The notes under the pieces: model-generated
Told to the model about the DNA's origin: nothing
Databases searched by the model: none
The model's input: the letters and a program-made list of their open reading frames with translations, nothing else
In this document: piece by piece, positions 13,109 through 24,959 of the stretch
Layout of the letters: the number at the start of each line of letters is the position of its first letter
Numbering within the stretch: the stretch's first letter is position 1
Source: Drosophila miranda
Taxonomy: Eukaryota > Arthropoda > Insecta > Diptera > Drosophilidae
Assembly (NCBI RefSeq): GCF_003369915.1
Contig: NC_046676.1
Coordinates: 9,840,001-9,904,000, forward strand
Length of the DNA: 64,000 nucleotides
Reading direction: 5' to 3'
Position numbers and translations under genes: made by a program

Positions 13109-16100
13109 GGTTTTAATTGATGGTCAACCTAACTAAATATAGTTCGAAATATAGAAAATTCCAGTTACAGACTTTCGTCTTAGGGAAGCTCAACTGTATT
13201 ACTAATCATTAGCTTTGAAAGCTCTAGTTTTTCAATTATCGCTGAAGCAAGTGCTTTGTCGATCCATTTTATCATTAACACTCTGTTTTTTCAGCTGAAA
13301 TTAATCTTCCAATACCGACTGCCATCCCCATCGAAGCTTTGTTTGTCTTCTAATGAAAATGATCCAATAAATTTGGGTATCACTTACAAATGCATCACGC
13401 GAATTTGTCAGAGTCAGTGTCCACACCACACCACCCAGTTTCAATTAAATAATTTCGCGAATTTACTTTGAGGGTGTCGCTGTCGCGTAAGTCCGGCAAC
13501 ACTTTCCCTCGATTCGTTGGCCGTCACTCACTAATTTGATTTATCAGGCATAATTCAGTCGTGTAATCAAATAAAATGCCAGCATTAAGATCCAATTAGT
13601 GCGCCATTATGAATATGGATGGGACGGATGGACGGTCGTCACGACCGAATCTCAAGTTGTCTCCCTGACTTGTTTCTTATTCTGTTTTTTTTGCATGCTC
13701 TGAAAAAATGCGAACCCCAAAAGTAAAAAAAAAGTATCAATTTACCAGCGCAGGAGAATGGTTTGGTAGACTGTTTACTGATGCCGAGAACGGTACGGCA
13801 GAGGAGGGATCGGTAGAGGTTGCGGTGCGTCAGAGAGACGCCAGAGTTCGGGGCTTGGACTGGACCCAAACACAAGACGAAAAATCAACGAAAATCCTGA
13901 ACCGGAAATAGGAATAATAACTGCGCGAATTGCTAAACGAGCGAGTGCGGACCGACAGGGGAGGCATAAGTTATGAGAACGGTAAAGTTTCCTCAGTCAT
14001 GGAAGGGGGTGTTGAGTGGATCTGGATCTGGTTCTGGTTCTGGTATTGGGGGACGGCACATTGATTGATTTGAGTGGCAGAGAGGTCTGGCGGAGAGCCA
14101 CTCAATTGTCTCTGAGGTGAGATGCGATGAGGTTGGGTCTTAAAAGTCACTTTAACATTAGATAAATGCGTTGGGGGCCTTCGTGAGTTGGTGTTGCCTT
14201 AATGGCGCCAACATTGGTGGCTGTTGTAATTAGTTGATTACACAAGCAGCGCCACCCAACGTCCCCCCCTTCTGTCTTGCCCTGCCGCTTTCTGAGTGGG
14301 AGCTTTGCTGTTTGCATTGCAAATGAAGTTACGACTGGGTGGCATCCATGGGGTGGTGGCGATGGATGCTGTGCTGTGGCGGGACAGCTGCATGACGTTG
14401 CCATTTGCGAGTGGTTCTCTGCCTCTGCCTCTGCCTTTCCCTTTGACGCTCCATTCCACTCCTCTTTGGCCGGGAGGATGTCGAGTGTTTTTGGTTGAGA
14501 GCCACACGAGCGTACCGAAAAAGGCAAACACACACACAGACACATACGCACTGCTGCACGTACTTTTGTGTGCTTGTGTATTTACCGTACCATCCACAAT
14601 TTGCCGGAGAAACTCATCAACTCTTGCCTCAATTTTTTATTGAATTATCAGCATGCCACAGCATTTTGACAGGGGTGTGGTGGTGAGCACCGTGCCTCGG
14701 AAGGGGAGGAGTAAGGGTAGCACTTTGGTACTATTTAAACCACTCAGGCGATCCCTGGCCGCCTGGCTATATGAAACGGTAACCACAATGACGACGACAG
14801 CGAGCGAGCCCCAGCCACGACGATGGCAACGGCAACGGCAGCGACAGCGGCAGCAGCAGCGGGGGCAGAGCCAGTGAGCCGTGCGGTTTACATAGTCGAT
14901 AAGCAGGCTCACACGCACACACACCAGCACGCATACACTCACGCCCACTTCAACAGCAGAAAAGAAAGAGCAGAAGAAGTGGGGGGAGGGGAGGATGGTG
15001 AGGCAGAAGCAGAAGCAGAAGGGACGCCAGTGGCGGCACAAGGGTGCTTTTGGACAAAAAGTAGACGAAGCAAGCACGGCCCAAAGGCAGCAAACGAACC
15101 TAATTTGATAGCACACACACACACATACCCATGTACATGAGTACATACACTATATATGCATGTGTACATATACTTGAATGTATATTCTCTGCTACGCATT
15201 CGTTCAACTGGCAATGCTCATTAAATACTCTTTTTTTTCTCTCGGTCCCTCTTCTATCAGCGCTGTGTGTGCTGCTCACATTCGTTACGTGCCGGACATT
15301 GGATGGGAATTTAAATTGGTAATGTGACCGTAGTTGTTGTTGGAGTTCGTTCTGTTGGAGCCGTAGCTGCTGTTACTGTTGTCGATGGTCGGACGTTAAC
15401 GTCCTCGACACTATCGCACACACTTGAGTACATACGAGCGTACCAGCGTTCTACCTACATAAATGCATGTGTACATAGTGTGCAGCGAATGCTGTACATG
15501 GCATTCGTGTGTACATTAAGTTGTATGTGCTCACAGCAAACTGCAAGAGACAAGACATCACACAGGGGCGTCTATCAGAGAGGGTTAGAGCATTTCATAG
15601 CATTTACAAGTCCCCTTTTGGATTTAGTTAAACGATTGCGATGCAAGCAGTTCACCCAAGCACCCCCCTTTCGCCAGTAGCGATCCCTTCGGCGCGACGC
15701 CCCTGCGCACTCAATGTCCCATACCCATGCTTCATGCTGAAATATGTATTTTCGAGGCGCACAAGCTGCGCACATAATGCCCCGCACCACGTCCCTCCGC
15801 TCCATAGACCCACAACAGCTACAGCTACGTCTACCTCTCTGCCACGGCCGCTGCCACTGACACTGCCTCTGCCAGTTGTGTTTCTCTGCCTCGGCTGGCG
15901 TCCGTGGCCTGCCTCGACCGCTATTTTTATGTACAAACAGGGTTGCATGCAACATGGACATGGTTTTCTCGTTCTCCCTTCTCCCTCCTTCCGCTTCGTC
16001 GTTCCTCTTTGGTCTTGCGTTTCTATTGAGGTTGCGTTTTGGAAAGAGCATTTGGTGGGACAATTTTTTTTCGAGTTTCTTGTTTCTGTTTCTGTTTCTT

Positions 16101-19100
16101 TTTCTCTCGTTGCTTCCGCTGCACTTTGGTGCTGCTGCGGCTGCTGGCTGCCGCTGATTGTTGCTGCTGCTGATTCACACATTCCTAATTGAATTATCAC
16201 GCATAAGCGGACTGGAGCCGGGGACGGAGATGAAGCGCCAGATGAAATGTGTTATGTTTGTGCCGGAGCAGCCCCCCTTCGGAAATTAAATATCGTCTCT
16301 ATTTTTAGACGCCAAAAACTAATTAGACGAGCAGCAGAGATACAGCAGCCCTGGCAACTAACTAACGGTCTCTGCTCAAGCTTTGTTCAAAAGCTGGCGC
16401 TGGCACTGGCGCTGGCGCTGGCATCGCAGTCGACGTTTCAGTTCAGTGCATTGGATAGGAGGCCGTTTTTGGTATTAAATTCGAGAAAGGTTTTCGGTTT
16501 CGGTTTCGGTGTCGTTTTATGTACCGAAACGCCCACCGCTGCCTTGGCCCGCTGCTGCTGAGGGCTTAACAAAGCGTAGTCGCACATTTCCATTTTTATG
16601 CATGTACATTTCTCGATTCCGTTTTGCTCTCTCGATTCGTATATACTATGTGTTTATTTTATTCCCCCACCCCTGCAACCCTCATGCTACAGGGCACCGC
16701 TTAAACGCTGCCCAGCTCAAAGAAATTTCACTCCAAGCAGCGACGCAGCCAGAGGCAGAGGAGCGAACGCAACGAACGGACCGAACCGAACCCACCCTTC
16801 CAGTACAACAGGCACACGAATACGCACACACCACTCCAATCCACACCACTATGTAGAGGAGGCAGCATCGAATCGTACTTTGGCTTTCCAGCAACTAATT
16901 GTATCGCATTTGTTGTGCGGCGGCTCGGAGTACATAAGACTTCCTCTCTATGTACTATCTACTATGTATTGTATGAGTGGGTAGAAAACCGATGTTTTTC
17001 TGTGTATGTGTGTGTGTATGTGTGCGTTCAACGCACTCCCCTCCATACACCACACTCCACACACCATCCGAGACGACTCGCCAGAAACAACAGATACGCT
17101 GCTAGGCGGCACAGATACAGCTACAATGACAGACCGGAGGCGAAATTTTGTCATTCCTCTGTAGAAACTGATATTCCTCGATGCTGTTGTCGCTGTTGTT
17201 GCTCGGGGCAGGAATTCCGAGCATTTTCACAGTTATTCGAGGGTTGGCGGCGCGGCGGCACGGCCAAAGGAAGCTTCGCTGGGATGTGGTCTCTGATAGC
17301 ATCACAGTTGCTTTTTAATATCTTTTCAGCTAAATGGATACAATACTTCAGAGGCGGGGGCCCTATCTGTGTCCTTACCCTTACCCGTACCCACATCCAT
17401 GTGTGTGTATGTGTTTTTCAATAGCAAAATTAAATTATAAGAATTTATATTGGCTGTGGGGCTTCTTTTGGGGGCAACGGAGTGTGCTACATGGGTTTAT
17501 TTCGTTTATGTAGGGTTTATAAATGCCTTCTCTCTGTATGTGAATGGTTTTTTCCTGCTTGATAGTAAATATAGAGCTTTTTCATTTAATTTTCAAGTTT
17601 AAAGCCAACCCAAAGTTTTTTTCGAGTCGAGGAGAACCGCAAATCCAAGAAAAATGCGTTCAATCAGCTAATTGAGTAATTACAATTTTGCAATACAAAA
17701 AAATTACTGAAAAATACCCTTAAAGCAATGATTAAGTAGTACTTAGCGTTCTTAACATCTGCTCATATCCTTTAGATAAGTTTCCGACTCCCAAAATGGT
17801 GCCTCTCTTAGGCACTCTTTGGCACTTAGGCAGTCCTTTTATTCTCCCAAGAAAAGTAGTGGGATCCATTCAAGAAAGATAACAAAAATAAACAAAAAAT
17901 TTCACTGGAAGCACTACCATAATAAAGCTAATCAGCTACAGTTCATAAAATGCTTTTCTAAATATTTTGGGCTATCTATCGTACTACGGTTAGATGTTAT
18001 AGTGCCCTGACCGTCGGATTTCTATGCTTTATGTGAGATAGAAGACAGACAAAATGGTAATAACAAGTTTCTATGAATCTATTTCTATTTATAAAGCTCA
18101 AAAACATCGGTAATTTTTCGATCAATAAATCATTTCTTGTCCTGATACTGAGAACCGTTCTTCCTTTTAAGACTCGTTGGAGCCGGTTTGAATGGTTGTT
18201 GTCAGAAGCACAGAAGCGACGGTATTTACAGGCCCAATATGTGGTTCCATCCGAAAACCAGTTTCGTGAGCGTAAGACCCATAAGAAATGCTTCTTGGCA
18301 TGAATACCAAGTGGAGAATACGATGAATATGCCGATGTGAAGCCTGATGTGGGGTGTGTGTTCCTCTTATTTGGCCTACCAGGAACCAATGCAACGCAAT
18401 TAATGCGGTGAGCGATACACGCCTCTTGGCTTGGCCACTTACTACTTGCCACATGTTGTACGTCCACAGCGTATCGCCACCGCAGCCAATTGAATTCGAC
18501 GCTCGTTCAAACCACCACCAATCACGAGAGAGTTGTTCCGAAGAGAAAACGAGCGAGCAAATCGGAGAGCGGCTATCGTTATACTCTGGTAGCCAAACGA
18601 ATGGAATCAATCGGTTCAAGGGTGAGAAAGAGAGAAAAGTATATACTCGTAAGTATCCGACGGATGCGAGTAACTCTACGTGCATACGTGTCATTCTACA
18701 TGCCATGTAGAGTTCCATTCGAAAGCTCATCGAAAGCTCAACAAAGTGAAGCATACGATGGGGATGGATCGATCGGATCTCCAAACAGTTGAGTAGCTAT
18801 AGAAAACAGTGAGCGATTTCCGTTGCAGATTCAATCTCGAGGGATCTGATTATCCACTAAATATATCTACGCTTTTTTACTCAGCTTTCTTGATGGATCT
18901 TTTTCTGTAGAGAGGAATACACTTTGTTCTATATGTATATATGTACATATGTACGTATAAGATATTCGTTGCTCATTATATGGTACTTCTTATCCACATC
19001 CAACAATGCACTCGCTTTAATCTTTGGAAACTTTTTTTTCTTCTGGAGTCTAGACCTTCTTCAAGGGGTAAAGTCTGTCCAACGACCTCTGGTGTAATCA

Positions 19101-19185
19101 AATCCACAAAATGTTTTCTCCACTGAACATCGTGAGAACCAAGCTAAGAATTGTTTCGTTGGCTTGAGTTTTCAATGAATCAAAG
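13109..19185. other. Gene-poor intergenic DNA
   Basis: No gene is supported on either strand. The DNA carries many simple repeats: CA/TG runs near 14530, 14910, 15110 and 17000-17030, and CAG/CGG-rich trinucleotide stretches at 14820-14870. Several medium open frames exist around 18,000-18,790, some in overlapping frames on both strands. None has a recognisable domain or a plausible exon structure, so I treat them as chance. Confidence 0.5.
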
Positions 19186-19191
19186 TTTATT
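19186..19191 (-). terminator. Poly(A) signal of the minus-strand DM9 gene
   Basis: TTTATT on the plus strand reads AATAAA on the minus strand, 62 bp past the stop codon of the DM9 gene. This is a normal distance for a short 3' untranslated region. Confidence 0.65.
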
Positions 19192-19252
19192 TTGTGACTG
19201 ATGGAATATAAATATTGTTGTTGACGAGATACCAAATTAAAGAAAACACCGT

Positions 19253-20561
19253 TTAGCCCCTGACGAGGACCTCATAGGCATCTAGGCGCACCTCCTCGCC
19301 ACCGAAGGGGATGTATAGGCAGCTGTGGGACGGATGGACCTTACCGGGAGTCAGGCTGCCGCTGTGGTAGCCGCGCCCAATGTACAGGTTCTCGCCCTCG
19401 GCGGTACGGCCGCAGACGATGGCATTTGGTGGCACATTGCCAAAGCTGTCGGGAACCCAGCCATAGCCGTATCCGGCCAGCAGCTCAAAGTCGTGCTTGA
19501 CGTGTTCGGAGCCGCCGTATGCCACGTAGGCGCAGCCCTTGTTGGGAACCACCTGCAACGGAACGAAGAAAGGCATTAGGGATGTGGATTGCAGCTCGCT
19601 TGGATGCTTTCATACCTTGGCTGGCAGCAAATCACCTTCGTGGTAGGCACGGCCCACAAAGATCTGATCGCCATCGGTGTCGTGTCCGCCCTGGACTGTT
19701 CCGGGCACGATATGGCCACCGGAGGAAGAGATCCATGTCTCCGGATGGACCAGCACTTCGTACGCCTCTAGGCTGTGCTGTAAGCGAAGGGATACGTGAG
19801 TGTTACGGCTCCTTTCGAGACGACTGCGGGATAGTTACCTCCTTTCCGCCGAAGGGGATGTACAGGCAGTGGTGCGAGGGATGCACCTTGCCGGGCGTCA
19901 GGCTGCCCTGGAAGTAGCCGCGGCCAATGAACAGAGGCTCTCCGTCGGAGGTCTGACCCACGCGAAGGGCATGGGGAGGAACGTGTCCGCCGCTGGCCGG
20001 GATCCAGACGTAGTGGTCGCCGGTGAGGATCTCTACGTCGTGCTTGTTGATCTCCTCGCCGCCCCAGGCCACATAGGCCTGGTTCTTGTTGGGAATAACC
20101 TTGGCCGGCAGCATGTCTCCGCTGTGGTAGGCACGGCCCAAATAGATGGGATCATTGTCCGAGTCGTGTCCGGCGACGATGGCGCAGGGCGGCAGCTGTT
20201 CGAAGACGTTGTGGCTGATCCAGGTGTGGTCTGCAGAGGGAAAATGTGGACCAAGGTTAGACCTGACGTTTGTCTAAATATATTTTACTGATTACAGCCC
20301 AGCCCAGCCCAGCCCGGTGCTTTGACTGCTGATGTGTACAGTCGGCCTGCCACACCACACCACACCCCTCGCACATTAATAACTAGAACTTGGTCTGTTA
20401 TCTCACGGGGTGTGAAATCGTAAGATCTATGAGAATGCCACCGAAGCTCCAGGGGATTTTCACTGTCAGCTGAACTTGGTATCGATGGTTCTTCGGCACT
20501 TATTCGTCGGTTTATTTTGGAGCACCTTTCGCAGGAAATCTACCAGTCAAACCTTACCCAT
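19253..20561 (-). CDS. DM9-repeat protein A (four DM9 repeats, 285 aa)
   Basis: Four coding exons on the minus strand join in frame: 20561-20558 (ATG plus one base), 20230-19839, 19777-19616 and 19552-19253. The protein (285 residues) is built from four DM9 repeats of about 70 residues. Each has the TWI/VWIP start, a GHDSD or GRT turn, the IGRGY / GSLTPGKVHPSH core and the YIPFGG end; a conserved AYEVLV tail closes the second and fourth. DM9 proteins are intracellular, lack a signal peptide (none seen here), and in other invertebrates act as mannose-binding lectins or infection-responsive factors. The fly role is poorly known. The gene lies head-to-head with DM9 gene B, and its structure (tiny ATGG exon, then a phase-1 intron) matches that gene. 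A probable D. melanogaster relative is CG3884, which from memory is neighbour to Mdr49 and Psc; orthology is unverified. Confidence 0.93.
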
Positions 20562-20732
20562 GGTGTGTCGTTGAGTGTGGGATTATTTCTTCAAAAAGAG
20601 AGCGTAGGGTAGGGACCGTGCAGTACGGGCTGATTTTAATGACTGGCTAGCAGTCGTGGCTGTAGCTGCGTTTTAAAAGCTGTTGTGCCGGCGGTCTTTT
20701 GCTTCCTTATCGGCTGGCAATGTTAACTGACT

Positions 20733-20761
20733 TTGATAAGATATCTTAGTCAAAGTCATAG
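20733..20761. promoter_or_regulatory. Imperfect palindrome with GATA-type core upstream of DM9 gene A
   Basis: The 29-bp stretch has arms gactttga and tcaaagtc around the self-complementary core aagatatctt. It contains TGATAAGA, a strong match to insect GATA-factor sites. It lies about 170 bp upstream of the first start codon of DM9 gene A. Another GATA-type match (CTTATCGG) lies at 20706-20713. GATA sites are typical of fly gut and fat-body genes. A regulatory role here is inference. Confidence 0.4.
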
Positions 20762-21109
20762 GGCCCATGCGGTCGCTGTGTCACTGTGTTTTGTGGTAAA
20801 CAGTGCAATGTAATGGGGATCTCTGCTCCTTTAAGATACCATCATCTAACAGGAAGCAGTCATTATTCAATCCATCTATATATCATATAAATATATATAT
20901 ACATTTGTATATATATTTATGAGTGATGCAAGTGTGTATAGATTTTTGGCCCTTATCTATGAGCGATTCGCCAGGTACGGAAATCTTATCGCCGTTAGTC
21001 GAAAATAACTTCGATCAATAAGCTCGTAAAGTGTAGCTCTCCTCATGAACACGTATACACATGTCCGTGCCTCAACCCTGAATTCTGTCGCTCAGATATA
21101 TATACTTAC

Positions 21110-21119
21110 GGTTGGCCAT
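21110..21119 (-). other. Possible alternative first coding exon of DM9 gene A
   Basis: On the minus strand ATGGCCAACC at 21119-21110 is followed at once by a perfect donor GTAAGT. It ends in the same phase as the 4-nt exon at 20561-20558, so splicing to 20230 would give an N-terminus MANHHTWIS instead of MDHTWIS. The short exon has a purine at -3. This is a candidate for an upstream promoter and isoform, not proof of one. Confidence 0.4.
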
Positions 21120-22105
21120 TTCGTAGATTTCTTGGGAATACATTTTATGGAAAAATTTTGAAATTCTTAGGGCCGAAATGGGATGGGGTGTCGGTTAGTT
21201 TCTGTGTCTATTTCTTGAACATCTGGATTTTGAAAGTCAGGGCCGAAACTTTTGAGATTCTCTGTTGAGACTTCAATTTAGACAGAACGAAAAAGCCGAC
21301 TTTCTGACTCAAAAAACATTTGATTTCCTTAAGGAAGTACAACACACTGTGGGGGAGTCAACTTTTTGTCTACGAATAACATTGAATAAAAATCCTGTCG
21401 GAATATACTTCCTTATGAATGCGTCATCATTCGTCACAGAATATCTGGAGAGTACATAAGCATGTACATATATAGTATGAACCTTTCGCACCTTTTCGTC
21501 TAGATAAAGGCTAATCAACTCTTGTGGAATATTGTTTCGGGGGATTTTTCGACAATACATATTTGCTACTGGCATGTTGTCATATTGTTTTATGGATTCA
21601 TTGAAATGGAACACCTGCTTTCGCTTTCAGTACCCTCACCGTCACGATCACAGAGGGAAAATCTCTCTGGGCCCAGCGACTAATGACTCATTCCCGGACA
21701 TAGTACAATATGTGTGATACTTGAGCTTTTCAAGAACAGGAAAAGACCAGAGATATCGAAGCGCAGAAATCAAGGCCTCACTATCAATACCTATTGTCGT
21801 ACTCTGCGCACAAATGCTCCTTCTCATTCAGATATATGTATGTATGTATGTACCTACCCCATATGATAGGGTTATTTACACATAAAAAAGCTCGTTGATA
21901 AGAAAAGCCGATGAATCAACTTGGCTGGGGTGCGCTGTTTTAACGCCACTCCGCTACTGACCAATTTCTCAGTGGAAAAACAAACCTCAAGCTGTGAAGT
22001 CGCTTCGATCAAAAAAAAGTCAACGCCAGAAGACGTACTATATATCGTACAAAGTATTCCATTTATACAGAGGAACGCCTCCCCCCATATCTATAGAAAA
22101 TCAAA

Positions 22106-23359
22106 ATGGGTATGTACCATGAGAAGTTGCATCAAAAATCGGTTGAAAGTTCGGATCAAAGTCGAAAAACACCCCCCACCCATCCCACAGATCTGTGTCT
22201 GACTTGAGTAAATTTCTCTCCTGTTTGGTTCTCCGCTTTTCTTTGCAATCTTCCAGGCGCCGTGCAGCCAGGAGCAGTTTTGAGCATTGGTAGGACGAGT
22301 GCACCCAGTCAGCCCAGAGAGAGTTTTCGTAGAATATGTAGAAACTCCCCCTCCCCCAACCGATTCCCCAACCAATGAATAGCAATTCATTTTCGAAATA
22401 CACGGCACCCTTGAATATATAGGAAGAAAAAAGAAAGAACCTAGTGTTATCTTATCGCGCGCTCAAAGCTTATCGGTTCCTCTGGTTCTCTCTTTGCAGA
22501 ACACACCTGGGTGCACTCAACTCCATACGCCGCACTGCCACCCTACGCTGTCATCGGTGGCCACGACTCGGATAGAAGCCCCATCTATGTGGGCCGATCC
22601 TTCCACGAGGGCGAAAACCTGCCTGCCAAGGTCATTCCCAGCAAGGGTTGTGCCTATGTGGCCTATGGTGGAGCAGAACACTCGAAGACCCACTACGAGG
22701 TGCTGGTTGGACAGGGCTTCGCTTGGGTGCCCAGCTGCAGCGGTGGTGTGCCGCCCAATGCGGTTCGCAGTGGTACTACACGCACCGGCGAGCCCCTTTA
22801 CGTGGGACGGGGTCACCATGCCGGCAGCTTGAGCGTCGGCAAGGTGCATCCTTCGCACGGCTGCCTTTACATCCCCTTCGGCGGCCAGGAGGTGCGCATC
22901 AACACCTACGAAGTCCTGATCTACCAGCAGCGGGACGTTTGGGTTGCGGCCTCGCCCGCCTACACTCCGCCTGGAGCTGTTGTCGCTGGCCATGACTCTG
23001 ACCGGACTCCCATTTACGCCGGACGGGCCATGCACGAGGGCGAGATGCTCCCAGCCAAGGTGATTCCGAGCAAGGGATGCGCCTACGTCTGCTACGGAGG
23101 CTACGAGTTCCAGAAGCCTACATACGAGGTGCTCACCGGCTACGGATACGTCTGGATTCATGTCCAACATCACGGCATTCCACCCAATGCCGTTTCCACG
23201 GGTCGTGCCCGCAATGGAGATCCCATCTACTTTGGCCGCGGACACCATCAGGGCAGCCTGACTCCGGGTCTGATCTCGTCGCGCCAGCGCTGTCTCTACA
23301 TTCCGTACGGTGGCCGGGAGATCCGTCTCGACTCGTACGAAGTGCTCTGCAGGCAGTGA
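22106..23359 (+). CDS. DM9-repeat protein B (four DM9 repeats, 287 aa)
   Basis: Two exons: 22106-22109 (ATGG, context tcaaaATGG, donor GTATGT) and 22500-23359. The joined protein starts MEHTWVHSTPYAALPPYAVI and has 287 residues. The large exon has no in-frame ATG near its start, so an upstream start exon is needed, and this one fits in phase. Four DM9 repeats fill the protein, with the cores YVGRSFHEGENLPAKVIPSK, YVGRGHHAGSLSVGKVHPSH, YAGRAMHEGEMLPAKVIPSK and YFGRGHHQGSLTPGLISS. There is no signal peptide or membrane segment. The family is linked to sugar binding and infection response in other invertebrates; the fly function is not established. Codon use is GC-rich, as expected of well-expressed fly genes. 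It is a diverged paralogue of DM9 gene A on the opposite strand. Either A or B could be the counterpart of CG3884. Confidence 0.92.
22446..22458. promoter_or_regulatory. Paired GATA-type motif in the DM9 B intron
   Basis: GTTATCTTATCGC contains two overlapping GATA-type cores on the minus strand, about 42 bp before the acceptor of the main DM9 B exon. The octamer CTTATCGC also occurs at 20991-20998 and at 25193-25200, both inside the DM9 cluster. This is suggestive of shared control, but the motif is short. Confidence 0.3.
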
Positions 23360-23442
23360 ATGCGAATCCCCGGACCGTTAAGCCACGAACTGCATTTAGT
23401 ATTGAACTAAGTTTAAACCCTGTAACCCTGCGTTACTTATCC

Positions 23443-23448
23443 AATAAA
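23443..23448 (+). terminator. Poly(A) signal of DM9 gene B
   Basis: AATAAA lies 84 bp after the stop codon of DM9 B. It also lies inside the putative intron that would join the shared start exon to the third DM9 body, so cleavage here and splicing past it would be alternatives. Confidence 0.7.
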
Positions 23449-23568
23449 ATCCCATCTTCGCTAACCTAAAGAAACCCTGGTTGCCCTTACTCTTACCCGT
23501 ATCCTTGTCCCTTGAGGCGTCTCCTTTACCAACCCGTACTAACCCCGCCGTACTCTCCTTCGTTTCAG

Positions 23569-24959
23569 CCTACAAATGGGTGCAGTCCTCGGCCTACTCC
23601 TCGATCCCTGAGGACGCTGTGGTGGGCGGCAACGACGAGGACGGCGCAATGATCTACGTGGGCCGGGCCGAGCACGAAGGCGACATGATGGTCTGCAAGG
23701 TGGTGCCCTCCAAGCAGATCGGATTCGTCTCCAATCGCGGCGAGGCGCTGCCCAAGGACATCTTCGAGATGCTGTGTGGTCAGAACCTGGTGTGGGTCAA
23801 ATGTTACGACCACGTCATACCCGAGAAGGCCGTCCTCTGCGGACGCAGTTCGCTGGACCAGCCCGTCTACATTGGCCGCGGCCACTACGAGGGCCACCTG
23901 ATCATCGGCAAAATATCCTCCGTCCATCGGGCTCTCTTTATCGCCTTTCGCGGGGCCGAGCGCCGGCTGGATTCGTACGAGATCCTCGTGGAGGAGAGGA
24001 GGGTTGTGCCCGGCTGGCAGCTGCCACCGCCGCCGCCACCGGAGGAGCTGGAGAAGTGTCCACTAACACCGCCGCCGCCCCCGTCTCCACCTACCCCCGC
24101 TCCGCCTGTGGTTGAGAAGCCGTATAATTATCCGCATCTGGCCACAATGCCGTTCCCAATGACCGACAGGCCACCAGCTTATACGCCCACGCCTGATCCT
24201 CTGCCGCCGGTGGGGGGAGTCCTTGTGATGCCCAGTCCCGCACATGCACCGCCACCGGGCGGTGTTTTAGTGATGCCACCTGTCCAGCAACCCCCACCGC
24301 CGCCACCCTCCTTCACCCCCGCGGCAGTGGCGCCGGTTCCAATTGTCGTCGCACCATCATACACACCAGCGGAGACGTACAAGCCACCCATGGACTCCTA
24401 CGGAGCTGCCGGCTCCTCCTACACTCCGGCCGAGTATGCTCCTCCGGCGTATGGAGTGTCCTCATCCTACGGCTACGAAAGTGGCTACGACGTCTGGGTG
24501 ACCGCTGGTCCGGGCTACTTCTACTCTCCGGAGGCCGTCATCGGAGGCCACGACAGCAACATGGAGCAGCTGCTCGTCTGCCGCGCCTACTATGCAGGTG
24601 TCCACGTCCCGGGCAAGGCAGTTGCCAGCCAGGGATGTGCGTACATCGCTCACGGCAAACGCGAGATCTTGGAGCCCACGTACCAGGTGCTGCTGGGGCA
24701 AGGAAAGTACCACTGGGTGCGCGCCTATGGAGGCAGTATTGCCCCCGGCGCCGTGATGGCGGGAAGGTCACCCGGAGGCGAGCCCCTGTACGTTGGACGC
24801 GCCCACTACTGTGGCAGTCTGACGCCCGGTGTGCTCCAGCAGTCCAATCGCTGCCTCCAGATCCCGTTTGACGGCCAGGAGATCCGCATCAGCAGCTACG
24901 AGGTCCTGGTCCGCAGTGACCTCTACCACAGCCAGCAGGCCATGCGCCTGGTCTACTGA
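23569..24959 (+). CDS. DM9-repeat protein C with proline-rich linker (464 aa if it uses the start exon at 22106)
   Basis: This large exon follows a perfect branch site (gtactaac at 23536) and the acceptor cgtttcag (AG 23567-23568). It opens with the last two bases of a codon, then YKWVQSSAYSSIPEDAVVGG. Its first in-frame ATG is about 27 residues in, inside a DM9 repeat, so the true start lies upstream. No good ATG exon exists between 23360 and 23568. The ATGG exon at 22106-22109 fits exactly and gives MAYKWVQ and 464 residues. The protein has two DM9 repeats, a Pro-rich linker (roughly residues 145-300, with runs PPPPPPEELEK and PPPPPPSFTP), then two more DM9 repeats (YDVWVTAGPGYFYSPEAVIG and YHWVRAYGGSIAPGAVMAGR). 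The linker makes it unlike A and B and could bind SH3- or WW-type partners. The start exon is inferred; the body is certain. Confidence 0.85.

Noticed and set aside
13708-13911. A 67-codon plus-strand frame (MRTPKVKKKYQFTSAGEWFG...)
   Set aside because: The start context is poor, no family resemblance is seen, and there is no nearby splice or poly(A) signal. It could be a small gene but nothing supports it.
17997-18784. Overlapping frames of 156 and 205 codons on the minus strand and 118 on the plus strand
   Set aside because: Several frames are open at once, none has a recognisable motif, good splice sites or fly coding bias. Chance is the simplest reading.
19325-20291. Plus-strand frames across DM9 gene A
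   Set aside because: Antisense to real DM9 exons; the minus strand gives four exons joined in frame and clear DM9 repeats.
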